From NCBI GenBank assembly GCA_900554415.1, contig USGU01000001.1:214106-278105 (forward strand): DNA of 64,000 nucleotides, read 5' to 3'. Shown here piece after piece: positions 21,472-30,773 of this stretch. The stretch comes from an uncultured Lachnospiraceae bacterium (GTDB taxonomy: Bacteria; Bacillota; Clostridia; Lachnospirales; Lachnospiraceae). The notes beneath the pieces are model-generated. The model ran no database searches and was not told the origin of the DNA. It was given only the letters and a program-made list of their open reading frames with translations. Both the position numbers and the translations under genes were made by a program. How positions within the stretch are numbered: position 1 is the first letter of the stretch; every line of letters begins with the position of its first letter.

Positions 21472-21500
21472 ATTGTACTAAACACACCCTCAAATTTCAA
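21472..21500 (-). promoter_or_regulatory. Strong promoter of gap
   Basis: TTGAAA (21495-21500) and TACAAT (21472-21477) with exactly 17 bases between them on the minus strand. The leader is about 75 bases and includes a T7 run. The rest of the gap (21501-21605) shows no gene. Confidence 0.75.
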
Positions 21501-21605
21501 GTGCATTTTCCCTTTTTACGCCTCTTTACCTAAATTCATCAAATTTTCTCAAAAATCAGTTTTTCGCCCTTTAATTTTGTGAAATATTTAACAGCGAATA
21601 AAATA

Positions 21606-21633
21606 ACAGCAGGTCTTATGCAAGACCTGCTGT
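21606..21633 (-). terminator. Terminator after mnmA
   Basis: A perfect 11-bp stem ACAGCAGGTCT/AGACCTGCTGT is followed on the minus strand by TATTTTATTC. It ends the rrf2-nifS-nifU-mnmA operon, about 95 bases past the mnmA stop. Confidence 0.85.
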
Positions 21634-21727
21634 ATTGATTTACGTTTAGCAATGATTGAAACGGAGTGCAAATTCCGCATAACTTGAGAAACTTGCAAAG
21701 TATGTTTCATATTGCTTCCTATTTTTC

Positions 21728-22804
21728 TTAGATGATAGTGCCTCCACCGAGCACGTAATCTCCGTCATAAAGCACAAGTGCCTGTCCCGGTGTCACTGCT
21801 CTCTGTGGTTCATCGAACACGCAAAGGAGTTCATCTTCTCCTGTACGTTTTACCGTACACCACGCACCTTTATGATTGTATCTGATTTTTGCAAATACAC
21901 GCATATCATCTTCTATATCTTCCATCGCCATAAAATTCAGCTTCTCTGCCCGCACTTTCCGCGTCATAGAATCTTCATTAGTTCCAATGACTACTTCGTT
22001 TGTCTCCGGACGAATCTCCAGTACAAATGCAGGATGTCCAAGAGATAAACCGAGTCCTTTGCGCTGTCCTACGGTATAATGGGTAATTCCTTTATGTCTT
22101 CCTAATATCTTGCCATCCAGAGAAACAAAATTTCCTTCTGGAACTGATCTACCGCGTTCTTTATCAATAAAAGAGGCATAATCACCATCCGGAATAAAAC
22201 AGATATCCTGACTGTCAGGTTTATGTGCAATTGGAAGCCCAATCTCCTCTGCCATCTGTCGGATTTGCTCTTTTGTGTAAGCTCCAACCGGCATTAACGT
22301 ATGTTTCAACTGGTCCTGAGTCAGGTTGTAGAGCGCATATGTCTGATCTTTCGTCTTGGTCGCAGAATGTTTAATCGCATATCTTCCATTTGCAAGCTGA
22401 TCTATCTGTGCGTAATGACCTGTGGCAATATAATCCGCACCAATATCCATACTTCGTTTGAGAAGTGCTTCCCATTTCACATATCTGTTACAGGCAATAC
22501 ACGGATTCGGTGTTCTCCCCCGGAGATATTCTCCGACGAAATAGTCAATCACCTGTCTTTGGAACTCCTGTCTGAAGTTCATGACATAGTAAGGAATACC
22601 AAGCACCGATGCAACTCTTCTCGCATCATCCACTGCCGAAAGTCCACAGCATCCGCCATTTTCTTCCTGCACAATATTCTCTGTTTCCTGCCAGATCTGC
22701 ATGGTGACTCCAATCACATCATATCCTTGTTCCTTCAGCAGATATGCCGCAACGGAAGAATCGACTCCACCGGACATGCCTACTACAACTTTCTTCTTTT
22801 CCAT
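21728..22804 (-). CDS. mnmA: tRNA-specific 2-thiouridylase MnmA
   Basis: About 358 residues from [13 protein letters not shown]. The PP-loop is [15 protein letters not shown]. The two catalytic cysteine regions are [12 protein letters not shown] and [15 protein letters not shown]. MnmA adenylates and thiolates U34 of tRNAs for Lys, Glu and Gln, using sulfur from a cysteine desulfurase. The start at 22804 lies one base after the nifU stop; a far longer upstream in-frame extension lies inside nifU and is rejected. The tight link to nifS, encoded two genes upstream, fits direct sulfur supply. Confidence 0.95.
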   Translation of the reverse strand: MEKKKVVVGMSGGVDSSVAAYLLKEQGYDVIGVTMQIWQETENIVQEENGGCCGLSAVDDARRVASVLGIPYYVMNFRQEFQRQVIDYFVGEYLRGRTPNPCIACNRYVKWEALLKRSMDIGADYIATGHYAQIDQLANGRYAIKHSATKTKDQTYALYNLTQDQLKHTLMPVGAYTKEQIRQMAEEIGLPIAHKPDSQDICFIPDGDYASFIDKERGRSVPEGNFVSLDGKILGRHKGITHYTVGQRKGLGLSLGHPAFVLEIRPETNEVVIGTNEDSMTRKVRAEKLNFMAMEDIEDDMRVFAKIRYNHKGAWCTVKRTGEDELLCVFDEPQRAVTPGQALVLYDGDYVLGGGTII

Positions 22805-22805
22805 T

Positions 22806-23243
22806 CTAATATTCTTCTTCCTCTTCGCCTTCGTGGATATCAGACTTCGGTTTTGAAAGCCCTTCAATCTTGATTCCATTTTTCTCTGCATAATCCCAGA
22901 GTGCTGCATGGATTGCTTCTTCTGCAAGAAGTGAGCAGTGTACCTTAACCGGCGGAAGTCCATCTAAAGCTTCCATAACTGCTTTGTTGGTTACCTGCAT
23001 TGCTTCTGAGATATTCTTTCCTTTTACTAATTCTGTAGCCATGCTGCTGGTTGCTACTGCCGCACCACAGCCAAATGTTTTGAATTTAACATCCCGGATA
23101 ATTCCATCTTTATCAATATCAAGATAAATTCTCATAATATCGCCACATTTTGCGTTTCCTACTGTTCCTACTCCGCTGGCGTTTTCAATTTCTCCCATAT
23201 TTCTTGGATGCTGAAAATGATCCATTACTTTTTCTGAATACAT
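22806..23243 (-). CDS. nifU: NifU/IscU-type Fe-S cluster scaffold
   Basis: A 145-residue scaffold. The three ligand cysteines lie in [21 protein letters not shown] and [12 protein letters not shown]. It accepts sulfur from the desulfurase and iron to build clusters for transfer. The C-terminus is an acidic run of glutamates. The gene is in the rrf2-nifS-nifU-mnmA operon, 28 bases after nifS, with its stop almost touching the mnmA ATG. It is the short Firmicutes form without a ferredoxin or NFU domain. Confidence 0.94.
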   Translation of the reverse strand: MYSEKVMDHFQHPRNMGEIENASGVGTVGNAKCGDIMRIYLDIDKDGIIRDVKFKTFGCGAAVATSSMATELVKGKNISEAMQVTNKAVMEALDGLPPVKVHCSLLAEEAIHAALWDYAEKNGIKIEGLSKPKSDIHEGEEEEEY

Positions 23244-23271
23244 AATACAATTCTCCTTTGCTTATTATAAT

Positions 23272-24468
23272 CTATTTTTCTTCATTTTTCTTCTGTTTTT
23301 TTACAAAATCTTCGTAAAGTGGTGACATATTACGCAGATTTGCTACGATTTCTTTCAACTTGTCCACAACAAAATCTACATCTTCTTTTGTTGTCTCTTC
23401 ACTCAGTGTCAGTCTCAAAGAGCCATGTGCCTTTTCATGCGGCAGTCCGATTGCCAGAAGCACATGTGACGGATCCAGAGAACCTGATGTACAGGCCGAA
23501 CCACTGGAAGCACAGACACCTGCCATATCAAGCATGATCAGCATAGACTCTCCTTCTACAAATTCAAAGCTGACGTTGACATTGTTTGGAAGACGTTTTG
23601 TTGTATGTCCGTTTAATCTGCTATATGGGATTTCATCCAGAATACGTTTTATCATGTAATCTCTTAATTCTGTCTCATATTTGATTCTCTCATCCATTGT
23701 TGCAACTGCACGTTTTACGGCTGCTCCGTATCCCACGATGCCTGGAACATTTTCTGTACCGGCACGACGTTTTCTTTCCTGCGCACCGCCATGGATAAAG
23801 GAACGAATCTTTACGCCCTGTCTGATATATAAGAAACCGATTCCTTTCGGTCCATTTAATTTATGTCCACTGGAACTGAGCATATCAATATGGCATTCAT
23901 CTACATTAATCGGAACATGTCCAAATGCCTGAACTGCATCTGTGTGGAATAATACACCATGCTTCTTTGCGATTTCTCCGATTTCTTTGATTGGTTCAAT
24001 GGTTCCGATTTCATTGTTTGCAAACATTACAGAAATCAGGATTGTATCCGGACGGATTGCATTTTCCAGTTCTTCCAGTGAAACCAGACCATCTTTATCC
24101 ACATCGAGGAATGTGAATTCATAGCCTCTCTTTGTCAGATATTCTGCTGTATGAAGGATTGCATGATGCTCGATTTTTGTAGTGATGATATGTTTTCCCT
24201 TGCTTTCATATGCTTCAGCAGTAGCTTTTAATGCCCAGTTATCAGATTCTGTACCACCTGCTGTAAAATAAATTTCATTTCCTTTTGCACCAAGTGCGTT
24301 TGCAATAATATCCCTCTGTTCTGTTACAACTTGCTTATTCTTTGATGCAATGCTGTAAATAGCAGATGGATTTCCATACTGTTCTGTAAAATATGGAATC
24401 ATCGCTTCTAATACCTCCGGTGCTGTCTTGGTCGTAGCTGCATTATCTAAATAAATTATTTTACTCAT
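23272..24468 (-). CDS. nifS: Cysteine desulfurase (NifS/IscS)
   Basis: The 398-residue PLP enzyme starts IIYLDNAATTKTAPEVLEAM. The PLP lysine is in SSSGHKLNGPKGIGFLY and the catalytic loop cysteine in CASSGSACTSGS. It removes sulfur from cysteine as enzyme-bound persulfide for Fe-S assembly by NifU and tRNA thiolation by MnmA. The start codon overlaps the end of the Rrf2-type regulator gene by four bases (ATGA). Confidence 0.95.
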   Translation of the reverse strand: MSKIIYLDNAATTKTAPEVLEAMIPYFTEQYGNPSAIYSIASKNKQVVTEQRDIIANALGAKGNEIYFTAGGTESDNWALKATAEAYESKGKHIITTKIEHHAILHTAEYLTKRGYEFTFLDVDKDGLVSLEELENAIRPDTILISVMFANNEIGTIEPIKEIGEIAKKHGVLFHTDAVQAFGHVPINVDECHIDMLSSSGHKLNGPKGIGFLYIRQGVKIRSFIHGGAQERKRRAGTENVPGIVGYGAAVKRAVATMDERIKYETELRDYMIKRILDEIPYSRLNGHTTKRLPNNVNVSFEFVEGESMLIMLDMAGVCASSGSACTSGSLDPSHVLLAIGLPHEKAHGSLRLTLSEETTKEDVDFVVDKLKEIVANLRNMSPLYEDFVKKQKKNEEK

Positions 24469-24899
24469 CTGTTTGTTCCTCCTTCAATTTTACTTCGTTC
24501 AACCAGTTCATCTATCATTATCTCATCGATTGTGTGAATGATACTTTCATTTATCTTTTTCCATACATATTTCGTCACACACTGGTCTTTCATACGGCAT
24601 TCTTCGTCGTCATGGAGCGCTGCGCAGTCAACCAGTTCCATATCTCCCTCCAGGGCACGCAATACATCGCCTACAGACACTGTACTGACATCCCTTGCAG
24701 GCATATATCCTCCGCCAGCTCCACGAATACTCTTCACTAATCCAGCCTTCTTCATCTTAGCCATCAGTTGTTCCAAATACCGTTCTGACAAATGCTGCCG
24801 CTGGGCGATACTTCCAATTGAAACAGGTTCTTCACTCCCATATCTTGCTAAATCTATATATGCACGCAGTCCATATCTTCCTTTCGTCGATATTTTCAA
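24465..24899 (-). CDS. Rrf2/IscR-family Fe-S-sensing repressor
   Basis: A 144-residue winged-helix regulator with the Rrf2 start MKISTKGRYGLRAY, the helix-turn-helix SIGSIAQRQHLSERYLEQ and three clustered cysteines (DCAALHDDEECRMKDQC, spacing C-x8-C-x5-C), likely ligands of a [2Fe-2S] cluster. The start codon is TTG at 24899, supported by GGAGG seven bases before it. As the first gene of the operon it probably represses its own transcription when clusters are abundant. A near-palindrome lies 17 bases upstream of the gene. Confidence 0.9.
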   Translation of the reverse strand: MKISTKGRYGLRAYIDLARYGSEEPVSIGSIAQRQHLSERYLEQLMAKMKKAGLVKSIRGAGGGYMPARDVSTVSVGDVLRALEGDMELVDCAALHDDEECRMKDQCVTKYVWKKINESIIHTIDEIMIDELVERSKIEGGTNR

Positions 24900-24915
24900 T
24901 CAACCGCCTCCATTT

Positions 24916-24932
24916 CCTACTAATATACTAGG
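24916..24932 (-). promoter_or_regulatory. Likely Rrf2 operator
   Basis: CCTACTAATATACTAGG is a near-palindrome (CCTA-n-TA-nnn-TA-n-TAGG) just upstream of the rrf2-nifS operon. A possible -10 TATATT lies within it, with TTAAAT about 18 bases upstream, so binding would block transcription. Known IscR sites share a TAGT/ACTA-type symmetry, but the assignment is an inference. Confidence 0.45.
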
Positions 24933-24969
24933 ATTTACGGGTATAATTTAACACATAACTGCTTCCATG

Positions 24970-25521
24970 TCAACGCATAGATGAAAAAATTTCCAACATC
25001 CATTTTACTATAGCAGGATTCACATATGTTTCCATGATAATTCCCGCAAACATCATAAGTACAACTGTACCCATTTTCCATCCGTTCCATCTGATGTTCT
25101 CTTTCTCCATAAAATAATTAATAATTATAACATAAGCAAAACCATAAAACAATATCTGCGGGAATAACGCTGCCACATAAAACAACATTCCAATGATTCC
25201 CATCCTCATTACGGCGGCAACAGCCAGGATTCCTCCTGCAAAGCCTGTCCACAAAAGACATACTTCACCCGCAATCTTTCGAAACCGTGTCATACCCGCA
25301 ACTCCCAAAAGCGCCAGCGGCAAAGTTCTTTGTCTTATCAGATAAATAAAATACTGTTCAGACACAATCTGCTGATTCACATATTGTCCAAGGAAAAATT
25401 CATGAAAAATGCCTGTAGTTGTCACATACTTTGAGCCGACAAAATTAGCATATACAATTCCCAGCAAAAAACCCGCCATATATAAGAAAAGCAAAGAGTA
25501 ATATTTATTTCTGTGAACCAC
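24970..25521 (-). CDS. SpoIIM-like multi-pass membrane protein
   Basis: A 183-residue protein with about five membrane segments. It starts with GTG at 25521 behind GGAGG. Length, topology and the overall hydrophobic pattern suggest a distant stage II sporulation protein M (DUF95) relative, which takes part in engulfment with SpoIID and SpoIIP, but no strict motif proves this. The gene stands alone, with its own promoter and a possible structured leader of about 180 bases. Confidence 0.5.
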   Translation of the reverse strand: MVHRNKYYSLLFLYMAGFLLGIVYANFVGSKYVTTTGIFHEFFLGQYVNQQIVSEQYFIYLIRQRTLPLALLGVAGMTRFRKIAGEVCLLWTGFAGGILAVAAVMRMGIIGMLFYVAALFPQILFYGFAYVIIINYFMEKENIRWNGWKMGTVVLMMFAGIIMETYVNPAIVKWMLEIFSSMR

Positions 25522-25578
25522 GTATCTTTCCTCCGTTCTACCGATATTCCATTATATGTCTGATTTTGCTTTTTATGA

Positions 25579-25668
25579 TATCTGAGAGTCCTTTCAGTAA
25601 CCTGTTTCGTGCGTTCTCGGCAGTCGCCAAGGTCTTACGCATACACGGACATCGGCCCGTTTCAGATA
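25579..25668 (-). ncRNA. Candidate structured leader RNA of the SpoIIM-like gene
   Basis: The transcript from the promoter at 25712-25740 would carry a multibranch fold: an outer helix TATCTGA/TCAGATA (25662-25668 with 25579-25585), a small ACGG/CCGT hairpin, and a TGCGT/ACGCA arm that contains a TTGGC/GCCGA hairpin. The stretch is more GC-rich than the surrounding intergenic DNA and contains no long open frame. It matches no riboswitch class that I recognise. Confidence 0.4.
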
Positions 25669-25711
25669 ACAATATATTTTACGGTTTTTGCACCAATTTG
25701 ACCCCAATCAT

Positions 25712-25740
25712 ATCATATGAGACAGTATATTGCAGGACAA
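25712..25740 (-). promoter_or_regulatory. Promoter of the SpoIIM-like transcript
   Basis: TTGTCC (25735-25740) and TATGAT (25712-25717), 17-base spacer, minus strand. It begins just after the rny terminator and would start transcription near 25705. Confidence 0.55.
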
Positions 25741-25752
25741 AATAGAAAAATA

Positions 25753-25808
25753 AAAAAGGCACAAAATACTGGAATCCTTGTTTTTCCAATACTTTCGCAC
25801 CTTTTTTG
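25753..25808 (-). terminator. Terminator after rny
   Basis: Long imperfect hairpin between the AAAAAAGG and CCTTTTTT ends, with an inner GGA/TCC-rich helix, ending on the minus strand in CCTTTTTTATTTTTC. It starts about 24 bases after the rny stop. Confidence 0.8.
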
Positions 25809-25831
25809 AATTTCTAAATTAATGGTTATCG

Positions 25832-27388
25832 CTATTTGGCATAATCAGTAACACGTGATTCACGAATTACATTTACCTTAATCTGTCCTGGATATTCCAA
25901 TTCGAATTCAATCTGTTTTGAAATATCTCTTGCCAGTAATACCATATCATCATCAGATATCTGTTCCGGAACTACCATTACGCGAATCTCTCTACCCGCC
26001 TGAATTGCAAAAGACTTATCAACCCCTTTGAACTGGTTGGTTATTTCTTCTAACTGTTTTAATCTGTTTGTATATGTTTCCAATGTTTCTCTTCTTGCAC
26101 CCGGTCTTGCAGCCGAAATGGTATCCGCTGCCTGTACAACACACGCAATCAGAGATTCTGGTTCCACATCCCCATGATGTGCCTCTACCGCATTAATAAT
26201 AATCGGAGATTCCTTGTACTTTCTGCACAAATCTGCACCAATCTGAATATGAGACCCTTCCACATCATGGTCAATTGATTTACCAATGTCATGTAAAAGT
26301 CCGGCACGTTTTGCAGTACGGACATCCAGTCCGATTTCCCCTGCTAACAATCCAGAAAGCTGTGCTACCTCGATAGAATGCTTCAGTGCATTCTGACCAT
26401 AGCTTGTTCTGAACTTCATACGTCCAAGAAGACGGATTAATTCCGGATGAATTGCATGCACGCCAACTTCCAGCGCTGCTGCTTCACCCTCTTCACGAAT
26501 CATTGTATCCACTTCTTTTTGTGCCTTTTCTACCATTTCTTCGATTCTTGCCGGATGGATACGTCCGTCAACAATCAGACGTTCCAGTGCAATTCTTGCC
26601 ACTTCCCTGCGAATCGGGTCAAATCCTGATAATACTACCGCTTCCGGTGTATCATCAATTATCAGTTCCACTCCGGTCAGTGTTTCCAGAGTACGGATAT
26701 TACGTCCTTCTCTACCGATAATTCTTCCTTTCATCTCATCACTTGGAAGCTGCACTACAGAAATTGTAGTTTCAGCCACATGATCCGCTGCACATCTCTG
26801 AATTGCTGTCACGACGTATTCTTTTGCTTTCTTTTCCGCATCTTCCTTCGCCTGATTTTCCAATTCTTTAATCATCTTTGCAGTATCATGTTTTACATCT
26901 TGTTCAACAGTTTTTAACAGATAATCCTTTGCTTGTTCGGAGGTTAATCCTGAGATTCGTTCTAGTTCCTGTACTCTTTGCTTGCTAAGTTCTTCTACTT
27001 TCGCTTCGCGCTGCCTCATCGCTTCTTCTTTTGCCGTGAATGATGCTTCACGACGTTCAATAGCATCCGAACGCTTATCTACGGCTTCCTCTTTGGAAAG
27101 GACTCGCTTCTCATAACGCTGTAATTCTGCTCTACGTTCTTTTGTTTCCTTTTCGAGCTCATTCTTTGTTTTGATAGATTCTTCCTTAATCTCCAAAAGG
27201 GACTCCTTCTTCTTCGCCTCGGCCGTTTTCAATGCATCATCTATTATTTCTCTTGCTTTGATATCAGCATTCCCAATCTTGGAATTTGCATCATTCTTTA
27301 ACTTGGATACTGTTGCAAAATAAGTAATAGGCACTGCCACTATCATGGTGACAACTACTGCAGCAATAGCTATTCCTATTATCGGCAC
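25832..27388 (-). CDS. rny: Ribonuclease Y
   Basis: A 518-residue membrane-anchored endoribonuclease. The parts are an N-terminal transmembrane helix (about 1-26), a long charged coiled coil (about 30-190), a KH domain with [17 protein letters not shown] (about 220), and the HD domain [17 protein letters not shown] (about 360). RNase Y starts mRNA decay at the membrane. The start is GTG at 27388, seven bases after AAGGAGG. It is separated from recX by about 73 bases and may have its own promoter. Confidence 0.96.
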   Translation of the reverse strand: MPIIGIAIAAVVVTMIVAVPITYFATVSKLKNDANSKIGNADIKAREIIDDALKTAEAKKKESLLEIKEESIKTKNELEKETKERRAELQRYEKRVLSKEEAVDKRSDAIERREASFTAKEEAMRQREAKVEELSKQRVQELERISGLTSEQAKDYLLKTVEQDVKHDTAKMIKELENQAKEDAEKKAKEYVVTAIQRCAADHVAETTISVVQLPSDEMKGRIIGREGRNIRTLETLTGVELIIDDTPEAVVLSGFDPIRREVARIALERLIVDGRIHPARIEEMVEKAQKEVDTMIREEGEAAALEVGVHAIHPELIRLLGRMKFRTSYGQNALKHSIEVAQLSGLLAGEIGLDVRTAKRAGLLHDIGKSIDHDVEGSHIQIGADLCRKYKESPIIINAVEAHHGDVEPESLIACVVQAADTISAARPGARRETLETYTNRLKQLEEITNQFKGVDKSFAIQAGREIRVMVVPEQISDDDMVLLARDISKQIEFELEYPGQIKVNVIRESRVTDYAK

Positions 27389-27461
27389 AGGAGCACCTCC
27401 TTATTTAGTTTTCATTGCACAAAGTACAACAGTTAAATTTTATACTGTTTTGGTAAATATG

Positions 27462-28064
27462 TCAAGCTTTCGCCAGTGCCTTTCGAATTTCTTCGTAAGA
27501 AAATCCTTTTCTCATCAGATATCCATACATTTTCTGCTTCTGTTTTTCATCCATTTCAGAAGGTATCCATCGTTTTTTCTCCATAAGCCTCAGAATTGTA
27601 GCTTCCTCTGTCTCTTCCTGATACATTTCTTCCAGTATAACATCTACCTGCTCTCCTTTGATGCCTTTCTGTCCCAGAAGCATACGAATTTCCCGTTTGC
27701 TCTTATTCGCCTTCTTACTGATAACAAAATTACGGACATACGCTTCATCATTGATATACCCAAAAGATTTCACATAAGAAATGGCAGCTTCCACCACATC
27801 TTCTGGATACCCGTTCCGAGCCAGTTTCTCCCGAAGCTGATGTTCAGTTCTTGGCATGGCATTCAACAAATGCATGGCTCGCAGCTTCGCACGCTTTACA
27901 AGTACTTCACCTTTAATCCGAGCTATGGTTTCTTCTGTTATCTCATGTCCTTTTCTCACCTGATACTTAGACAATTCGCCTTTGTATAATACAAAGGCGA
28001 ATGTTTCATCAATATAAATATTATATCTTGTCTTCGTCAGGGCTTCGATTTCTGTCACAATCAT
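27462..28064 (-). CDS. recX: Regulatory protein RecX
   Basis: A 200-residue, three-helix-repeat protein with RecX features: RAMHLLNAMPRTEHQLREKL, NGYPEDVVEAAI, YVKSFGYINDEAYVRNFV and a GIKGEQVD segment. RecX binds RecA filaments and limits recombinase activity. It is 25 bases downstream of recA, so both would be induced together from the LexA-controlled promoter. Confidence 0.9.
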   Translation of the reverse strand: MIVTEIEALTKTRYNIYIDETFAFVLYKGELSKYQVRKGHEITEETIARIKGEVLVKRAKLRAMHLLNAMPRTEHQLREKLARNGYPEDVVEAAISYVKSFGYINDEAYVRNFVISKKANKSKREIRMLLGQKGIKGEQVDVILEEMYQEETEEATILRLMEKKRWIPSEMDEKQKQKMYGYLMRKGFSYEEIRKALAKA

Positions 28065-28089
28065 CTATCTGTCACCTGTGCACCTGAAT

Positions 28090-29130
28090 TTATTTTTCTT
28101 TGTTCTCATTATCCTCTGCTGCTTCTTCGCCAAGTCCGTAATGTTCACGAACCTTTTCTGCGATTTCTGCCATAATCTCCGGGTGTTCTGTCAGATAAGT
28201 CTTGGCATTCTCTCTACCCTGACCAATCTTTTCTCCATTATATGCATACCATGCACCACTCTTGCTTACCACGTTCACATTGGCAGCCAAATCCAGAATA
28301 TCTCCCTCTTTGGAAATACCTTTACCAAACATAATATCAAACTCAGCTTCTTTAAACGGAGGGGCAATCTTATTTTTCACAATCTTGACACGGACACGGT
28401 TACCAACCATCTCACCGCCCTGCTTTAATGTCTCAATCCTTCTGACATCCATACGCACAGAAGCATAGAACTTCAGTGCACGTCCACCTGTTGTTGTCTC
28501 CGGATTACCGAACATGACGCCCACTTTCTCACGTAACTGGTTAATAAAGATAACAACACAGTTCGACTTACTGATTACCGGTGTCAGCTTTCTGAGAGCC
28601 TGAGACATCAATCTTGCCTGAAGACCTACATGGGAATCTCCCATATCTCCTTCTATTTCCTGCTTCGGAACAAGTGCAGCTACGGAATCCACTACAATAA
28701 TGTCAATTGCACCGGAACGAACCATAGTTTCAGTAATTTCCAGTGCCTGGTCTCCACTGTCTGGCTGGGAAATATATAGTTCATCAATATCCACACCGAT
28801 ATTCTTCGCATATACCGGGTCTAATGCATGCTCTGCATCAATAAATCCTGCAATTCCGCCACGCTTCTGCACTTCGGCTATCATATGCAGGGCAACGGTT
28901 GTCTTACCACTGGATTCCGGTCCATAGATTTCCACAATTCTTCCCTTCGGTACTCCACCCATTCCCAACGCTAAATCCAGACTTAATGAACCGGTCGGTA
29001 CTGTCTCAACCTGAACCTGTGCTGCCGGATCTCCAAGCTTCATTACCGCACCTTTTCCAAAATCTTTCTCCAGCTTTGCAATTGCTGCCTCCAACGCTTT
29101 CTTTTTATTCTCATCTGTCATATTTGCCAT
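28090..29130 (-). CDS. recA: Recombinase RecA
   Basis: About 346 residues. Walker A is [13 protein letters not shown], the signature [14 protein letters not shown] is present, and Walker B sits in [12 protein letters not shown]. RecA forms filaments on single-stranded DNA, drives homologous pairing and triggers LexA self-cleavage. The start at 29130 is preferred: the upstream in-frame ATG at 29145 lies inside the ATGAGGAG ribosome-binding segment. No inteins or other oddities. Confidence 0.98.
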   Translation of the reverse strand: MANMTDENKKKALEAAIAKLEKDFGKGAVMKLGDPAAQVQVETVPTGSLSLDLALGMGGVPKGRIVEIYGPESSGKTTVALHMIAEVQKRGGIAGFIDAEHALDPVYAKNIGVDIDELYISQPDSGDQALEITETMVRSGAIDIIVVDSVAALVPKQEIEGDMGDSHVGLQARLMSQALRKLTPVISKSNCVVIFINQLREKVGVMFGNPETTTGGRALKFYASVRMDVRRIETLKQGGEMVGNRVRVKIVKNKIAPPFKEAEFDIMFGKGISKEGDILDLAANVNVVSKSGAWYAYNGEKIGQGRENAKTYLTEHPEIMAEIAEKVREHYGLGEEAAEDNENKEK

Positions 29131-29150
29131 ATATTTTCTCCTCATATATC

Positions 29151-29201
29151 CGAACGAATGTTTGTTTTCTACATATTAGTACATACGTTCTGTTTTGTCA
29201 A
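29151..29201 (-). promoter_or_regulatory. recA promoter with two LexA-type SOS boxes
   Basis: TTGACA (29196-29201) and TAATAT (29173-29178), 17-base spacer, minus strand. One box, GAACGTATGTAC (29179-29190), fills the spacer; a second, CGAACGAATGTTTG (29151-29164), covers the early transcribed region. Both resemble the Gram-positive GAAC-n4-GTTY box, the second closely. Confidence 0.85.
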
Positions 29202-29247
29202 GTTCTTTTCTTCTTTTTGTTATCTGATTTTCTTTTCAGAAGCAAAC

Positions 29248-30072
29248 CTATAATGCAAATATCTCCGCCAATGCCTGTGCCACCCCATCTTCATGGTGAG
29301 TTTCTGTAATCCAGTCTGCCGCATCCTTACAATCAGGCACTGCATTTTCCACTGCAATTCCAAGTCCTGCCGCCCGGAGCAGTTCGCAGTCATTTTCTCC
29401 ATCGCCAAATGCTACCACCGACTCCATAGGTATCCCAAGCCGCCTCATAAGTCTGGTAACAGCCTGATGTTTGCCGGATTCCATGTTGGAAATTTCTATC
29501 AGATGACTGGCACTGCTGGTAATATATACATTATCAAAAGCTTCCTGAATCCGCTTACGGATATATGTTTTATCTTCCTCTCTTACTACCACATCGATTC
29601 CGTCCAGATTCTTTCTATGTACAACCAGAAATGCTTCCATATCTTCAACCGGTTCTCTTGTCCGTTCCACATAACCGGCAATCATCTCATTTCCTGCAAA
29701 AGCAGAAGGATTTTCCCAATATGCTCTGCTTGCATAGGCTTTTCCGTCAATAAAGCACTCATATGCAACAGGGCTGGAACGCAGTGCAGCACATATCTTC
29801 TGTGCTGCTTCTTCCGGCAGCTTTGAGCACCACAAAGGCTGTTTTTCCAGAAGGTCGTATATCATCGCCCCATTGGATGTAATAATATAGCGCAAGCTTT
29901 TTATCTCCAGTACATCCTCAGGATAAGAGCACAGAGGACGTCCACTCGCAGGGACAAACAGAACTCCTTTTTGTTGCAACTTCTTCAACACACTCTTCGT
30001 CTTTTCTGATAAAGCATCTCCATGCTGCAGAAGGGTCAAATCCAAATCCGATACCACACATTTATACTCCAT
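29248..30072 (-). CDS. Cof-type HAD phosphatase
   Basis: About 274 residues of the HAD IIB/Cof type. The nucleophile motif is SDLDLTLLQ, motif II VPASGRP, and motif IV VVAFGDGENDCELLRAAG. These enzymes dephosphorylate sugar phosphates or other small phosphoesters in the cytoplasm; the substrate cannot be read from sequence. DLDLT replaces the usual DLDGT. The ATG at 30072 is likely; an upstream GTG at 30084 is possible. It follows the beta-helix protein gene by about 30 bases. Confidence 0.85.
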   Translation of the reverse strand: MEYKCVVSDLDLTLLQHGDALSEKTKSVLKKLQQKGVLFVPASGRPLCSYPEDVLEIKSLRYIITSNGAMIYDLLEKQPLWCSKLPEEAAQKICAALRSSPVAYECFIDGKAYASRAYWENPSAFAGNEMIAGYVERTREPVEDMEAFLVVHRKNLDGIDVVVREEDKTYIRKRIQEAFDNVYITSSASHLIEISNMESGKHQAVTRLMRRLGIPMESVVAFGDGENDCELLRAAGLGIAVENAVPDCKDAADWITETHHEDGVAQALAEIFAL

Positions 30073-30101
30073 TGCACTACCCACTTTGCTTCTATTTATT
30101 T

Positions 30102-30767
30102 CTATCTTTTTTCTACAACTTCGCCTCGTTTTTTGTAAATACTGTTTGCAGGCACATATCCGCGGACCATAGACAGTGGATAAATATTCGTGTTCTTTCC
30201 TACCACACTTCCTGGATTCAGCACCGTTCCACAGCCTACTTCCACATTGTCGCCAAGCATGGCACCGAACTTTTTCATTCCTGTTTCAATATTTTCTTCT
30301 GGTGTTTTTACAACAACCAGCTTTTTATCTGATTTTACATTCGATGTAATAGAACCTGCGCCCATGTGAGCCTTGAATCCCAAAATCGAATCTCCCACAT
30401 AATTGTAATGAGGAACCTGCACTTTATTAAACAGAATAACGTTTTTTAACTCTGTAGAATTTCCTACTACTGCCCCTTCTCCTACAATGGCATTTGCACG
30501 GATAAATGCACAATGTCTTACTTCTGCTTCCTTCCCAATGATTGCCGGTCCCCCGATAAATGCAGTTGGAGCCACCTTCGCACTTTTTGCAATCCATACA
30601 TTATCTCCACGCTTTTCATATTCCTCTTCCGATAATGTGGCACCTAATTCCATAATAAAATTACTGATTTTCGGCAGTACTTCCCACGGATACTCTACGC
30701 CTTCGAAAATGTCTTTTGCTATGGTTTCATCCAACGTATACATTTCTTTTACTGTCATTTCTTTCAT
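30102..30767 (-). CDS. Left-handed beta-helix (hexapeptide) protein, GlmU-acyltransferase-like
   Basis: A 221-residue protein. After about 60 residues of helix come hexapeptide repeats of a left-handed parallel beta-helix (VWIAKSAKVAPTAFIG, AIVGEGAVVGNSTEL, MLGDNVEVGCGTVLNPGSVV). It resembles the acyltransferase half of GlmU and eukaryotic-type UDP-GlcNAc pyrophosphorylase-like proteins, but has no nucleotidyltransferase domain. Acyl or nucleotide-sugar transfer is possible, not proven. It lies six bases after topB and looks co-transcribed with topB and the HAD gene. Confidence 0.7.
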   Translation of the reverse strand: MKEMTVKEMYTLDETIAKDIFEGVEYPWEVLPKISNFIMELGATLSEEEYEKRGDNVWIAKSAKVAPTAFIGGPAIIGKEAEVRHCAFIRANAIVGEGAVVGNSTELKNVILFNKVQVPHYNYVGDSILGFKAHMGAGSITSNVKSDKKLVVVKTPEENIETGMKKFGAMLGDNVEVGCGTVLNPGSVVGKNTNIYPLSMVRGYVPANSIYKKRGEVVEKR

Positions 30768-30773
30768 GCTTGT

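Noticed and set aside
22805..22963. 53-residue N-terminal extension of MnmA
   Set aside because: It lies inside the nifU coding region in another frame; the MnmA start fits the P-loop position and is coupled to the nifU stop.
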